Assembly (NCBI GenBank): GCA_031550085.1
Contig: JAVBOY010000027.1
Span: forward strand, 1-58,349
Length of the DNA stretch: 58,349 nt
Direction of reading: 5' to 3'
Origin: UBA4417 sp031550085
GTDB lineage: Bacteria; Bacteroidota; Bacteroidia; Bacteroidales; UBA4417
In this document: in pieces, positions 24,363 to 33,350 of the stretch
Position numbering within the stretch: the first letter of the stretch is position 1
Layout: each line of letters begins with the position of its first letter
Made by a program: the position numbers and the translations under genes
The notes under the pieces: model-generated
Seen by the model: the letters and a program-made list of their open reading frames with translations, nothing else
The model's database searches: none
Told to the model about the DNA's origin: nothing

Positions 24363-25513
24363 CTTGCCAGTCCTCCTTTCTTGAATAATAAAACGGCATT
24401 GCAACCGCCGAAACCCGACAGCATTTTCAAACAATAGTTTTTTGTGGTCGCTGTGTTTTGAGTCGTAACATTGACCAGATGAGTAACGCCCAACTCGTTG
24501 AATCCGCTTGTTTTCAAAGCGGTGTTTTCCGTCAGGGCACAAATGGAAATAATGCTTTCCAACACGCCTGCGGCTCCCAGCGTATGGCCGAAATAGCCTT
24601 TCAAACTGTTTACCGGAACCTGCTCCAGGCCGGCGCGGGTTAAGGCAATGGATTCCATTTCATCGTTGTAAGGCGTGGCGGTTCCATGCGCATTGACAAA
24701 AGCGATTTCCGCAGGATTGAGATCGCCCAGGGTTTTATGCAAAGCCAGATAAGATCCTTCGCCGGTCCGGGACGGGCCCGAAATATGATTGGCATCGTTG
24801 CGCACGGCGCCGTTCAGAAATAAAATATCTTCCGGCGTACATTCACTTTCTTCTTTATTCTCCAAAATCATCGTAGCTGCGGCTTCGCCCAAATTCAAGC
24901 CTTTGCGGGCGATATCAAACGGGCGGCAGGGTTCATCCGAAAGGGCCAGAAAGGATTGAAATCCCGAAATGATGAATTTTGATAACAAATCTACGCCCAC
25001 AACAACGGCATAGCGGTATCGTTTCGCTTCCAGTTCCTGCTTTGCGACCAACAAGGCCGAAGCGCCTGAAATGCAGGCGTTGGAAACGGTGACCGGTTGG
25101 TTCTGATTCCCGAAAAAGCGGGCAATACGTTGTGCCGAATGCCATAATTTCAAAGAATCGGAAACGTTCTTTTCGTTTTCATCCAGCAAATGTACATTTC
25201 CTTTGGTGGTGGAAAGTACAAACAACACATTGTTTGCGGCTGCATCCAGGTTGGCCGTTTTTAATGCTTCGGCTACCGAAAGGATGGCGGCTTTTTCCAG
25301 AGGCGTATAATTTACGGTTGGAGATGATTCCAGTTGTAAAAAGCGTTCATTCAGCCGTTGCGTATCGATTAAGGAAGCCAGAAAGGGTTCGGGCAGGCCG
25401 AACAAGCCTTCATAACGGCGAATGCCCAAATGACCGGCCTTTACGTTCCGGTAATTTTCTTCGGTCGTAAATCCCAACGATGAAATAATATTGTCGCTTC
25501 GTTTACAAATCAT
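24359..25513 (-). CDS. Ketosynthase of aryl polyene biosynthesis
   Basis: The 384-residue ketosynthase has catalytic Cys in SNACISGASAL, His in NAHGTATPYNDE and second His in GHTLGAAGVLES. The N-terminus (CKRSDNIISSLG) is shorter than in FabF. The start ATG at 25513 is set by its 4-base overlap with the stop of the thioesterase gene; a further frame to 25564 is not needed. The block IFFLS-like VLFVLSTTKGN before the active site is typical of this subgroup. With the half-ketosynthase downstream it probably forms one functional module; the individual roles in starter loading and extension cannot be told from sequence. Confidence 0.87.
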   Translation of the reverse strand: MICKRSDNIISSLGFTTEENYRNVKAGHLGIRRYEGLFGLPEPFLASLIDTQRLNERFLQLESSPTVNYTPLEKAAILSVAEALKTANLDAAANNVLFVLSTTKGNVHLLDENEKNVSDSLKLWHSAQRIARFFGNQNQPVTVSNACISGASALLVAKQELEAKRYRYAVVVGVDLLSKFIISGFQSFLALSDEPCRPFDIARKGLNLGEAAATMILENKEESECTPEDILFLNGAVRNDANHISGPSRTGEGSYLALHKTLGDLNPAEIAFVNAHGTATPYNDEMESIALTRAGLEQVPVNSLKGYFGHTLGAAGVLESIISICALTENTALKTSGFNELGVTHLVNVTTQNTATTKNYCLKMLSGFGGCNAVLLFKKGGLAR

Positions 25514-25941
25514 AACAATCCGTGTTTCTTTTTCCAGGCTTCGTAAAAATCGGGATTTGTCCAAACCAATTGGTACTGCTTGTCCAAAAATACTTGCACG
25601 GATTTCCCGGTAGCAATCAGGTTGCCGTTTTCCAGCGAACGGATTTCGTATTCAAAAATAATCTTTGCCGCATCGGTATTTTTATAGAAAATATCCACGC
25701 GGGCCTTTTGTCCGTAAACAAGCGGCTGCTTGTAGCTGAAGTTCAGATCCACCAACGGGGCGTAATAGCCGTTGCCGAAAATATCCAGATAGCCTAATCC
25801 GTATTTGGCGCCAAAGCATTCGCGTGCATCTTCAAAATAAAGCGCATACGATCCGTGCCAGACAATGTTCATGGAATCGACTTCGCTGAAACGGATTTCA
25901 ACTTCTTTGGAAGCTTTCAGGCTTGTTTCTCGTTCTTTCAT
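25510..25941 (-). CDS. 4-hydroxybenzoyl-CoA-thioesterase-like hot-dog thioesterase
   Basis: The 143-residue hot-dog protein has the signature EVDSMNIVWHGSYALYFEDAREC near its start, with the Asp in VDSMNIVWH occupying the catalytic position of the YbgC/4HBT family. Length is right for this family. Thioesterases of this class are constant in aryl polyene clusters (ApeK type) and could release stalled chains or hydrolyse the finished polyene thioester. The start overlaps the stop of the hot-dog protein gene upstream by 4 bases and its stop overlaps the ketosynthase start, so the three are translationally coupled. Confidence 0.85.
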   Translation of the reverse strand: MKERETSLKASKEVEIRFSEVDSMNIVWHGSYALYFEDARECFGAKYGLGYLDIFGNGYYAPLVDLNFSYKQPLVYGQKARVDIFYKNTDAAKIIFEYEIRSLENGNLIATGKSVQVFLDKQYQLVWTNPDFYEAWKKKHGLL

Positions 25942-26390
25942 AGGTTCTCGGTTGATGGGCTGTCGATATCGGTCAACGAAATTTTCATTTCACAGGAGGC
26001 AATCAGTTTGTTTTCGACAACCACTTTCGCTTGGACCAAAGTTAAGGCAAATACTTCATTGACCACTTCAATGGTGGTTGTAAGCCATTCGCCGGCAGCC
26101 GGCAATTCACGGATCACCAAATTTTTGATCGCCCCGATAAATCCGAGTTTTACTTTGTCGGCAATCAGGTACGTATTGATGTACCCCATGCGGGCGGCGC
26201 AGGTTTGCGCAATATTCTCGATAATTCCGGCTTCGGTTAAAAAATTGTTTTCCACAAAAAGATGGCCGGCCTTTATGTTAAAATCCGTACGGGTCACCAC
26301 CTCATCAAAATGGATCAAATGATCGATCAGGATAAAGGGCGCCCGTTGCGGAAGCAGGCTTTCTATGTTGATTTGCTGTAAATCGGTCAT
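25938..26390 (-). CDS. Hot-dog dehydratase-like protein (ApeP/FabZ-type)
   Basis: The 150-residue protein begins with LLPQRAPFILIDH, the FabZ-type opening block, and continues with NNFLTEAGIIENIAQTCAAR, where FabZ has the catalytic Glu helix. The active-site HFP block of FabZ is not conserved; HLFVENNFL occupies that place. It is therefore like ApeP, the second, non-canonical dehydratase subunit of aryl polyene systems, and may pair with the FabZ-like protein at 18867-19235. Its start lies 21 bases from the stop of the radical SAM gene, and its stop overlaps the thioesterase start by 4 bases. Confidence 0.8.
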   Translation of the reverse strand: MTDLQQINIESLLPQRAPFILIDHLIHFDEVVTRTDFNIKAGHLFVENNFLTEAGIIENIAQTCAARMGYINTYLIADKVKLGFIGAIKNLVIRELPAAGEWLTTTIEVVNEVFALTLVQAKVVVENKLIASCEMKISLTDIDSPSTENL

Positions 26391-26411
26391 TGTATTTCTT
26401 TATTCTATTCC

Positions 26412-27767
26412 TTAAAATCGCAAATATTCCCACAAAGGGCCGCGCCTTTTCTTCTCCCGGAAACGTTCCATCAAGGGCGACGGCTCGTCGTCGGGGAATA
26501 CCCATTTTTGCCCGGTGGCGCCCGCCCGCGCCTTCAACGTATGAAGGTCGATCTGCGGCGATACATAATATACCGGACTGATCAAATCGTTCGTATCGTG
26601 GATCAAACCTTCCTGCAAAGCGATTTCGCAGAGTTTTGTCCGGGGATAAATCCGCATGCCGACGTAGGGAAAAATAACCGTTGTTCCCACTTCTTTCGAG
26701 CGTTCGAAGGTTTCGTCCAGGCTTTGTTCGGTTTCGCCGTAGCCACCCAAAATAAGGAAATGGGCATAAAAAATTCCCAGTTTCCCACAACGGGCGCTTT
26801 GTTGCAACACATCCTGAAAACGGAAGTTCTTGTTATAATTTTCCAGTTGTTGGTCGGAAAACGAATCCGTTCCGAATTCGATATGGGTTAATCCCGATTG
26901 CTGGTACAACTCCAAATCAGACAAAGCCAGGTTGTGCGGCGAAAAATACGCTCCCCAACGGACTTTGACCTTGCTTTCGATCAGTCGGTGCGCCAATTCG
27001 TGGTTGTACTCTTTATGGATGTTGAATATCGAATCGGTAAAAAACAGGTAACGGATTCCTTTTCGATGATACAATTCTTCAATGTTCCGGACCACGGTTT
27101 CAGCTTCCAGCGTACGTACCTTCCTGCCGTCGATAACAGGGTAGCTGCAATAAATGCAGTTATAGGGACAGCCGCGCTTGGTTTGGATGTTGAGCATGCC
27201 GCTTTTCTCCCAGTAATAAGCAGCCAATGTATCGTCAACATGCAATACGGGCGATGCAATGTTTGTGGTTCGAGGATTTACGGTCAACGTATCGTTTCCG
27301 TTGCGGTATACCAATCCTTCGATTTCATGGATCCGTCCGGAACCGGAAGCCAGCCCGTCAATCAACCGGCAGAGGCTTTCTTCGCCTTCGCCCTGAACGG
27401 CATAATCGGGATTCAAGGCTTCAAAAACCTGTTCGGGAAATACGGAGAAACCGGGGCCGCCAAGGATGATTAGCGCTTGGGTATGCGCCCGCGCCACTTC
27501 CATCACTTTTTTGTAATGGGCGATAAAATTATTTTTTTCAAAAATATTGGTATCGTCGATGTTGCGAAGCGAAATACCCACGAAATCGAACGGCTGGGCT
27601 TGGAGAAAGGCCGCAAATTCATCAAAACTTCCTAAATTAAAATCGAACAAGCGGATCTCCGAACCGGGAAGGTGTTGGGATAAATAAGTATGCAGGTACG
27701 ATACGCCCAAAGGATAAACGGGATACGGCACCTGATAATTGTTGGCGGAAACCAGCGCAATATTCAT
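26412..27767 (-). CDS. B12-binding-type radical SAM enzyme (second copy)
   Basis: The 451-residue protein has an N-terminal cobalamin-binding-type domain (about 1-150; IILGGPGFSVFPEQ and YAVQGEGEESL are typical) and a radical SAM domain with the cluster motif CPYNCIYCSYP near residue 205. The core continues with YLFFTDSIFN and HIEFGTDSF. It differs clearly from the first copy (9888-11165), so the two probably act on different sites. Methylation or another carbon-centred reaction on the aryl ring or polyene is possible. It is the first gene of the left sub-block, following a 333-base gap with hairpins. Confidence 0.82.
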   Translation of the reverse strand: MNIALVSANNYQVPYPVYPLGVSYLHTYLSQHLPGSEIRLFDFNLGSFDEFAAFLQAQPFDFVGISLRNIDDTNIFEKNNFIAHYKKVMEVARAHTQALIILGGPGFSVFPEQVFEALNPDYAVQGEGEESLCRLIDGLASGSGRIHEIEGLVYRNGNDTLTVNPRTTNIASPVLHVDDTLAAYYWEKSGMLNIQTKRGCPYNCIYCSYPVIDGRKVRTLEAETVVRNIEELYHRKGIRYLFFTDSIFNIHKEYNHELAHRLIESKVKVRWGAYFSPHNLALSDLELYQQSGLTHIEFGTDSFSDQQLENYNKNFRFQDVLQQSARCGKLGIFYAHFLILGGYGETEQSLDETFERSKEVGTTVIFPYVGMRIYPRTKLCEIALQEGLIHDTNDLISPVYYVSPQIDLHTLKARAGATGQKWVFPDDEPSPLMERFREKKRRGPLWEYLRF

Positions 27768-28100
27768 ACTTGTTTTTTTAGTTGTAAACGCGTTCGATAT
27801 AAAATTTCGCTCACTCTCAATGCCAAAGGCATTGTATGCCTATAGAAAACAATTGTGTATAGCCTGATTCGACCCCGAATGGGGTCGAATATTTTTTTGT
27901 ATTCCTTTCTACAAACATTTGAATCCTTCGGATTCACTATTGTTTCAAGCCCATTCGGGATTTGTCTATCGAATTTATTTTAGTTTTTATTGTACGACCT
28001 CAAAGGGAATCGAATGTGGTTTTATTTAATTTTTATGTTTTATGATACTGGTAGGTACTAAGGCTATTTTATATTCATTGTGTATTTGTTGCAGAAAATA
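27768..28100. repeat. Intergenic hairpin array inside the pigment cluster
   Basis: No gene is seen in this 333-base gap. It holds several small palindromes in series: CAATGCC-aaa-GGCATTG (27818-27834), ATTCGACCCC-gaat-GGGGTCGAAT (27867-27890, 10 bp perfect, followed by a T run on the plus strand), and GAATCC-ttc-GGATTC (27921-27935). A shorter CCC-attc-GGG follows. It may be a REP-like palindromic repeat unit. The promoter for the genes to its left, if there is one, could lie here, but no good -7 box is seen on the minus strand. Confidence 0.6.
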
Positions 28101-28616
28101 TTACTTCAACTTTTTCGATATAAATTTGCCCAACTTGTTACCAGCGTCTTTAGAAGCATCGCCTACAAGATTTGCCATAGAACCGAAACGACCCGCTGTT
28201 CCCGGCAATGCAATTCTGGCTAATACAACTGTTGAATTCATTTTGGTAAATACGATTTCGGCATTGATGTTATTATTAAGATCAATATCTGTAACAATTA
28301 CAGTGGCTTTGTAAGTAGCATCGTCAAAGTTGCCTGCATTTAATCCGACTTTCAAACCGGTATTCAAACCATCCATAAATTTACTGCGAATTCCCGTTTT
28401 GAATTTGTTTTCCCAATCGCTGTCCTTTGCATGCTGTCTTTCAAAAAAATCAGCGGATTTTTCTTTCTTGTGAATGATTGCTGATGAAAAATCAAATTCG
28501 GCAATGTAAAGTTGCTTTTCTCCTTTCAGGAAATTCAAAGAGCCTTCCGTTAGTTTTTGCGCCTGAATGGACACACTAACCATGACAAAAAATGCGATAA
28601 GGCTTCGTTTTTTCAT
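28101..28616 (-). CDS. Unrecognised exported protein of 171 residues
   Basis: The protein has a signal peptide (KKRSLIAFFVMVSVSIQAQ) and I do not recognise the rest. It is of mixed alpha/beta composition with EKQLYIAEFDFSSA, FKTGIRSKFMDGLNTGLKVG and a hydrophilic tail DASKDAGNKLGKFISKKLK rich in Lys. Short Gly/Ser repeats suggest a beta-rich envelope protein. It lies 22 bases after the acyltransferase gene on the same strand and ends the right sub-block of the pigment cluster. It could be a periplasmic accessory of the pigment pathway or an unrelated envelope protein. Only its export is clear. Confidence 0.75.
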   Translation of the reverse strand: MKKRSLIAFFVMVSVSIQAQKLTEGSLNFLKGEKQLYIAEFDFSSAIIHKKEKSADFFERQHAKDSDWENKFKTGIRSKFMDGLNTGLKVGLNAGNFDDATYKATVIVTDIDLNNNINAEIVFTKMNSTVVLARIALPGTAGRFGSMANLVGDASKDAGNKLGKFISKKLK

Positions 28617-28638
28617 TGCTTTTTGTTTTTTGTTGTTT

Positions 28639-29541
28639 TTATTTCCAGAAATTATAAAAATTGAACCATTGTTCCGGGTACTTCCGGACGATGGTTTCCA
28701 ATTCAGTAGAAAATGAGGCAGCCAGCCGGTTCGCTTTCTCGCGTTTGTTTATAGTTTGCATTTCTTCGTCCAGTGTCAACGGTTTTACATACACATGGTA
28801 ATTCGAAACACTTTCCTTCATCACAAAAATAGTCAGCACCGGAACATCAAAGTGCGTGGCGAACGTAAATGCCCCCAACGGGAAATCGGCTTTGGCTCCC
28901 AAAAAATCACAGGCAACGCTTTTGGCGCTTCCAAAATTCCGGTCACAAGGCATGCTCACAATTTGTCCTTCGTCAAAAGCTGCATGGATGGCAAAAAAAT
29001 GGGACATATCGCCTCGCACGGGAATCACGGAAATATTGTTCTGCTTCAGCGCTTTGATCCGGTTTTCCATCACTTCCTTGGCTTCATCGCCGAATATCAA
29101 GGCGTTGATGGCTTTCTTGTCTTGTTTTAACAGGTAACCGCTCAATTCAAAGTTTCCGACATGCGAGCTTGCGATCAGAAAGCCTTTATCGCTATTCAAC
29201 AATCGCTCGAAATGCTCGTTCCCGGTTATTTTTACCTTGAAAAAATTACGCCGTCCGGCATAAACGGCAAAACGGTCGAGCATGCACTGGCCAAAAACAA
29301 AATGGTTTTGGTAGGTTTTCCGAAAAGATTTAAAAGGGGAATACTGAAACCGTTGCCGGAAATAGCGGTAAATCGACAAATAGCCTTTCCGGGCAAACAG
29401 CATGTAAAACGGAACCACCAGCGCCAAAAACACATAGCCGATCGTCACGTTGTGGAAATGAAACAAAAACATCAACGCTTTTTGTCCCCATGTGCCGCCG
29501 CCGGTAACCCCCGTCCACCCTTTGGTCTTTTCGACAGTCAT
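28639..29541 (-). CDS. LpxL/HtrB-like acyltransferase
   Basis: The 300-residue membrane-associated protein resembles lipid A late acyltransferases. A helix near residue 30-50 is followed by the catalytic motif SHVGNFELSG near residue 125 (His-x4-Glu) and by RGDMSHFF and MPCDRNFG later. The family transfers an acyl chain from acyl-ACP. In aryl polyene clusters a homologue may transfer the polyene from its ACP to a lipid or sugar. It abuts the ACP gene exactly (the ACP stop is immediately before its start), which supports ACP as its donor. Normal lipid A acylation cannot be excluded. Confidence 0.82.
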   Translation of the reverse strand: MTVEKTKGWTGVTGGGTWGQKALMFLFHFHNVTIGYVFLALVVPFYMLFARKGYLSIYRYFRQRFQYSPFKSFRKTYQNHFVFGQCMLDRFAVYAGRRNFFKVKITGNEHFERLLNSDKGFLIASSHVGNFELSGYLLKQDKKAINALIFGDEAKEVMENRIKALKQNNISVIPVRGDMSHFFAIHAAFDEGQIVSMPCDRNFGSAKSVACDFLGAKADFPLGAFTFATHFDVPVLTIFVMKESVSNYHVYVKPLTLDEEMQTINKREKANRLAASFSTELETIVRKYPEQWFNFYNFWK

Positions 29542-29790
29542 TTACTTGTTGTTCACTTTACTTTCGATGTAATCGTAGAATTGGCCCAAAGTGGTTACGC
29601 CTGCCATTTCTTCGGGATTGATCTTAAACCCGAAATTACGTTCTACGATCACAACAATGTCCACAAAATCAAGGCTATCCACCCCCACATCATCTTTTAA
29701 CGAAGCATTTTCCGCCAGTTTCTCCGCATCGACTTCAATTTCTTCTACCAAAAAGTTGTTTACAATTTCTATGATTTCTTCTCTTTTCAT
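29542..29790 (-). CDS. Acyl carrier protein (second copy)
   Basis: The 82-residue carrier protein has the attachment motif VGVDSLDFVD with the modified serine near residue 38, and a helical acidic body. It is flanked by a ketosynthase gene (6 bases away) and the LpxL-like acyltransferase (0 bases away). This arrangement suggests that it delivers its acyl chain to the acyltransferase or receives it from the ketosynthase. It differs from the ACP at 23482-23739. Confidence 0.93.
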   Translation of the reverse strand: MKREEIIEIVNNFLVEEIEVDAEKLAENASLKDDVGVDSLDFVDIVVIVERNFGFKINPEEMAGVTTLGQFYDYIESKVNNK

Positions 29791-29795
29791 ATAGG

Positions 29796-31025
29796 TTATT
29801 TGGAATTAATTTTTTTCAAAATAAGCGCGCTGTTTGTTCCCCCGAATCCGAACGAATTGGAAAGGACGGTAGCGATGCCCTTATCCACACGTACAGGGGC
29901 AATATTCAATTTGGCCGAATATTCGTCCGGGGTTTCGAAGTTGATGTTGGGCGCCACAAACGAATGTTGCATCATTAAAATTGAATACAGTACTTCGCTC
30001 GCTCCGGCCATCCAACATTCATGTCCCGTCATCGATTTGGTGGAGCTGATCAGCGGGCGCGAATCCCCAAACAAGCGGTCGAGTGCAAGGGCCTCAAATA
30101 TATCGCCCTGAGGCGTTGAGGTAGCATGCGCATTCACGTAGTCGATCTCTTTGGCTGCAATCCTGGCATCGGCCAGGGCGCGTTCCATGGCGATAAAACT
30201 TCCGACATCACTGGGCTGCGAAATATGGGCGCCGTTGGATGATACGCCATATCCGGTTACTTCCGCCAAAATGGTAGCCCCGCGTTTTACCGCATGCTCG
30301 TATTCTTCCAGAATCAAACTGGCCGCTCCGCCGCTGGGCACCAATCCGTCCCTGCCCGCATCAAACGGGCGGGAAGCTTTTGCCGGTTCATCCATGCGAA
30401 CCGAAAAAGCACTTAACGCATCGAAACTTCCCATCGAATAGGCATTGGTTTCCTGCGCGCCACCGCACAAAACCAGGTCTTGCATGCCGTTTTGAATAAA
30501 CAGGTAACCCAAGCCGATGGAATGCGAGCCGCTGGCGCAAGCCGCGCTAATGGTCATATTGACACCTTTCAATTTAAAAATAGTCGAAAGGTTCATGGTG
30601 ACGGTCGAATTCATGGATTGGAATATCGCTCCCGAGCCAAGCAAGGTGGTATCTTTTTTTACACGGACAATGTCGTTTGCTTCGATCACGGCTCTTGCCG
30701 AGGAATCGTTCCCGTAAAAAATGCCCATTTCGTTCTTTTCCAGGTAATCCAGATCGATACCGGCATTTTTTAAGGCCTCAACGGTTGCCATATAAGCATA
30801 TTCTCCCTGTTCCGCCAAACCGACACGCAAACGGCGGTCTAACACGCCTTTCAATACCGGCGGATCAACCATGCCCGTCAACAGGGAACGGTAGCCGTAA
30901 TCTTTTCGATTCGGATCGACTCCAATGCCCGATCTTCCTTCATACAACGACCGGGTCACTTCTTCCAGGTTCTTGCCGATACAAGAATAAATACCCATAC
31001 CGGTAATAACGACTCGTCTTCTCAT
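29796..31025 (-). CDS. FabF-type ketosynthase (third copy)
   Basis: The 409-residue ketosynthase has Cys in ISAACASGSHSIG, first His in NAHATSTPQGD and second His in TGHECWMAGASE. The first His motif is NAHATST rather than HGTGT, a variant seen in aryl polyene ketosynthases. The neighbourhood (ACP downstream, FabG and TAL upstream) places it in the starter-proximal block. It may be the homodimeric ketosynthase of the ApeR type that works beside the KS-CLF pair. The role is inferred from order and number of KS genes. Confidence 0.9.
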   Translation of the reverse strand: MRRRVVITGMGIYSCIGKNLEEVTRSLYEGRSGIGVDPNRKDYGYRSLLTGMVDPPVLKGVLDRRLRVGLAEQGEYAYMATVEALKNAGIDLDYLEKNEMGIFYGNDSSARAVIEANDIVRVKKDTTLLGSGAIFQSMNSTVTMNLSTIFKLKGVNMTISAACASGSHSIGLGYLFIQNGMQDLVLCGGAQETNAYSMGSFDALSAFSVRMDEPAKASRPFDAGRDGLVPSGGAASLILEEYEHAVKRGATILAEVTGYGVSSNGAHISQPSDVGSFIAMERALADARIAAKEIDYVNAHATSTPQGDIFEALALDRLFGDSRPLISSTKSMTGHECWMAGASEVLYSILMMQHSFVAPNINFETPDEYSAKLNIAPVRVDKGIATVLSNSFGFGGTNSALILKKINSK

Positions 31026-31080
31026 TTTTTCTATTAATACTGGATAATTAAGGTTTTCGTTGGGTTTTATTTTTCAATTT

Positions 31081-31809
31081 TTAAGTATAAAGGCCTCCGT
31101 TGATGGAAATCACTTCACCCGTAATATATCCCGCTTTTTCGGAAGCCAGGAAACCGACCAGGGCGGCGACTTCTTCCGCTTGTCCGAAGCGTCCCATCGG
31201 AATTAACGTTTTGAGTTGTTTTTCATCCAGGTCCTTGGTCATGTCGGTGGCGATAAATCCGGGAGCAACCGCATTTACCGTCACTTTCCGTGCGCCGACT
31301 TCTTGCGCCAGTGCTTTGGTCGCTCCGATCACCGCCGCTTTTGCCGCCGAGTAATTGGTTTGTCCCGGCAAGCCTTTCAAACCTGATAGCGAAACAACAT
31401 TGACGATCCGTCCGTAACGTTTGGTAATCATATCTTTCAACAAACGGCGCGTCACAAAAAAGAACCCGTTCAGGTTGATATTCAGCACATCGCTCCATTG
31501 CTCGTTTTGCATAAAAACCATCATCGTATCCTGGCGGATTCCCGCATTGTTTACCAGCACGGCGATATAATCGTCGGGATGCTGTTCCATCCAGCCATTC
31601 AAGGCCTTGTCCACTTCTTCGACGCGAGCCACATTGAAGGGCAACAATTCAGCGGCAACACCTTTGGCTTCGACCAATTGCTTGGTTTCCAAAGCCGCTT
31701 CCTGATTCGAACTGTAATTAATCAAAACGGGATAGCCCATCTCGGCCAGTTGCAAACAAACAGCCCGCCCGATACCTCTCGATCCGCCGGTTACCAATGC
31801 ATACATCAT
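31081..31809 (-). CDS. FabG-type 3-oxoacyl-ACP reductase
   Basis: The 242-residue short-chain dehydrogenase has the NADP motif TGGSRGIGRA at residues 8-17 and NNAG near residue 90. Catalytic Ser is in VVSLSGLKG and Tyr/Lys in YSAAKAAVIG; VAPGFIATDM follows. It reduces 3-oxoacyl-ACP to 3-hydroxyacyl-ACP in each extension round; ApeQ is the corresponding enzyme in described clusters. The start ATG at 31809 overlaps the stop of the ammonia-lyase gene (ATGA), which argues for coupled expression and against the two-residue-longer alternative start. Confidence 0.93.
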   Translation of the reverse strand: MMYALVTGGSRGIGRAVCLQLAEMGYPVLINYSSNQEAALETKQLVEAKGVAAELLPFNVARVEEVDKALNGWMEQHPDDYIAVLVNNAGIRQDTMMVFMQNEQWSDVLNINLNGFFFVTRRLLKDMITKRYGRIVNVVSLSGLKGLPGQTNYSAAKAAVIGATKALAQEVGARKVTVNAVAPGFIATDMTKDLDEKQLKTLIPMGRFGQAEEVAALVGFLASEKAGYITGEVISINGGLYT

Positions 31810-33350
31810 AACTCGCAATAATTTAGTTTTGTATTTTGTAAATAATTCTTCATTTGCTCTATTTCCTTGTATTTCGGCGTATCATCACTGAATACGGGGA
31901 AAAAGGCGCGTATGTCACGGTAAACCGAACGGGTTTTGTCCGACAGTTGGTCTGAAATTTTCAGGGAATCAACCGCTTGCACCAAAGCCATAAAATGGAT
32001 GGCCATCACCTGAAACGAGTTTTCAATCACCGTTTTGGCCATCAACGCTGCATTGGTTCCCATACTTACCACATCCTGATTGTCGTTGTTGTTGGGGATG
32101 CTGTGCACATACATCGGATTCGACAAAGTTTGGCATTCGGCCGTAGTCGATGTTGCCGTAAATTGGGATGCCTGCAGTCCGTAATTGAGGCCCAATACGC
32201 CCAAATTGACAAAAGGCGGCAATATTTCATTAATCCGGTCGTGGAACAAGTAATTTAACTGCCGTTCCGCCAGCATGGTCAGTTTGGTAACGGCAATTTT
32301 CATTTTATCCATTTCGAATGAAACATAATCACCATGGAAATTCCCCCCATGATAGACATTTTCTGTTTCCGGATCCACAATCGGGTTGTCGCAAGCCGAA
32401 TTGAGTTCGTTCAGAAGCACGGCAGCGGAATTTTTCAGGGTATCCAAAACCGGGCCCAATATTTGCGGTACGCAACGCAACGAATAGTACGCCTGTACCT
32501 TTTGCTTGAATATTTTTTCCGTATTCCGCTCCGGATTGTAAAGTTCGTTTTCCCGCCGGCGCAAACACAAACTGCCCGAAGAAATTTCGCGCATTGCCTG
32601 TGCAATTTCCAGTTGGCCGCTGTGGCGCTTCGTTCCATTGAGCACTTCCGACATCAAATCGTCGTAAGAAGAGGCAATTTCATTCATCATCACCGATGCC
32701 AGAACAGCCCAATTCAATAAGCGTTGTGCATAAATCAGGTTTACCAGTCCGATACCCGTCATGGAGGAAGTGCCGTTTGTGACTGCCAATCCCTCGCGAA
32801 TACGGATTTTAAAAGGATTCAGATTTTCTTTGGTCAACACATCGGCCGTTTTGCACCACCCTCCCTGGTAATGCACTTCACCTTCGCCGATTAATGTCAG
32901 CGCCATATGTGCCAATTGCACCAAATCACCGCTGGCGCCGACACTTCCGTGCTCCGGTATCAGCGGATAAATGCCCCGGTTGATAAATTCGGCCAACAAT
33001 TGCGGAAGTTCCGGATGCACCCCCGATTTTGCTTGCGCAAAGGCGGTCAGGCGAGCCAGCATGGATGCTTTTACATACAAATCGGGCAAGGGATTTCCCG
33101 CTCCGGTAGAATGGCTGCGGATGATATTATATTGAAGCTCCTTTAACGACTGATCGTCAATACGGTATTGCGCCATGGGGCCAAAGCCGGTATTGATACC
33201 ATAAATCACCTTATCGCCTGCAAATTTTTCAAGAAAGTCAAAACAGGCGGCAAGTTGCTCTTTTGTATCTTTTGGCAAAGAAACCGGCGCTCCATCAAAC
33301 AGGATTTCCTCAACTTGTTTTAATCGTAAAACCGGTGTAATTTCTACCAT
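31806..33350 (-). CDS. Tyrosine ammonia-lyase (aromatic amino acid lyase)
   Basis: The 514-residue protein has the ASG triad (residues 139-141 in VGASGDLVQLAH) that cyclises to the MIO cofactor, and the catalytic Tyr in YGINTGFG near residue 50. The block GPMAQYRI and the selectivity region RSHSTGAGNPL are very like the tyrosine-specific lyase of Flavobacterium johnsoniae as I recall it. It would convert L-tyrosine to 4-coumarate and ammonia, giving the starter of the aryl polyene. The ATG at 33350 is chosen; a GTG 12 codons upstream at 33386 is an alternative. It is the first gene of the cluster and is preceded by a -7 box. Confidence 0.9.
   Translation of the reverse strand: MVEITPVLRLKQVEEILFDGAPVSLPKDTKEQLAACFDFLEKFAGDKVIYGINTGFGPMAQYRIDDQSLKELQYNIIRSHSTGAGNPLPDLYVKASMLARLTAFAQAKSGVHPELPQLLAEFINRGIYPLIPEHGSVGASGDLVQLAHMALTLIGEGEVHYQGGWCKTADVLTKENLNPFKIRIREGLAVTNGTSSMTGIGLVNLIYAQRLLNWAVLASVMMNEIASSYDDLMSEVLNGTKRHSGQLEIAQAMREISSGSLCLRRRENELYNPERNTEKIFKQKVQAYYSLRCVPQILGPVLDTLKNSAAVLLNELNSACDNPIVDPETENVYHGGNFHGDYVSFEMDKMKIAVTKLTMLAERQLNYLFHDRINEILPPFVNLGVLGLNYGLQASQFTATSTTAECQTLSNPMYVHSIPNNNDNQDVVSMGTNAALMAKTVIENSFQVMAIHFMALVQAVDSLKISDQLSDKTRSVYRDIRAFFPVFSDDTPKYKEIEQMKNYLQNTKLNYCEL

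Noticed and set aside
27867..27890. Terminator of the pigment operon on the minus strand
   Set aside because: The T run follows the stem on the plus strand only, so it cannot be a standard terminator for the minus-strand genes.
6146..33350. darA/darB genes that would make a true flexirubin cluster
   Set aside because: None of the ketosynthases has the KAS III pattern of DarB and no DarA-like protein was found; all the ketosynthases are FabF-like.
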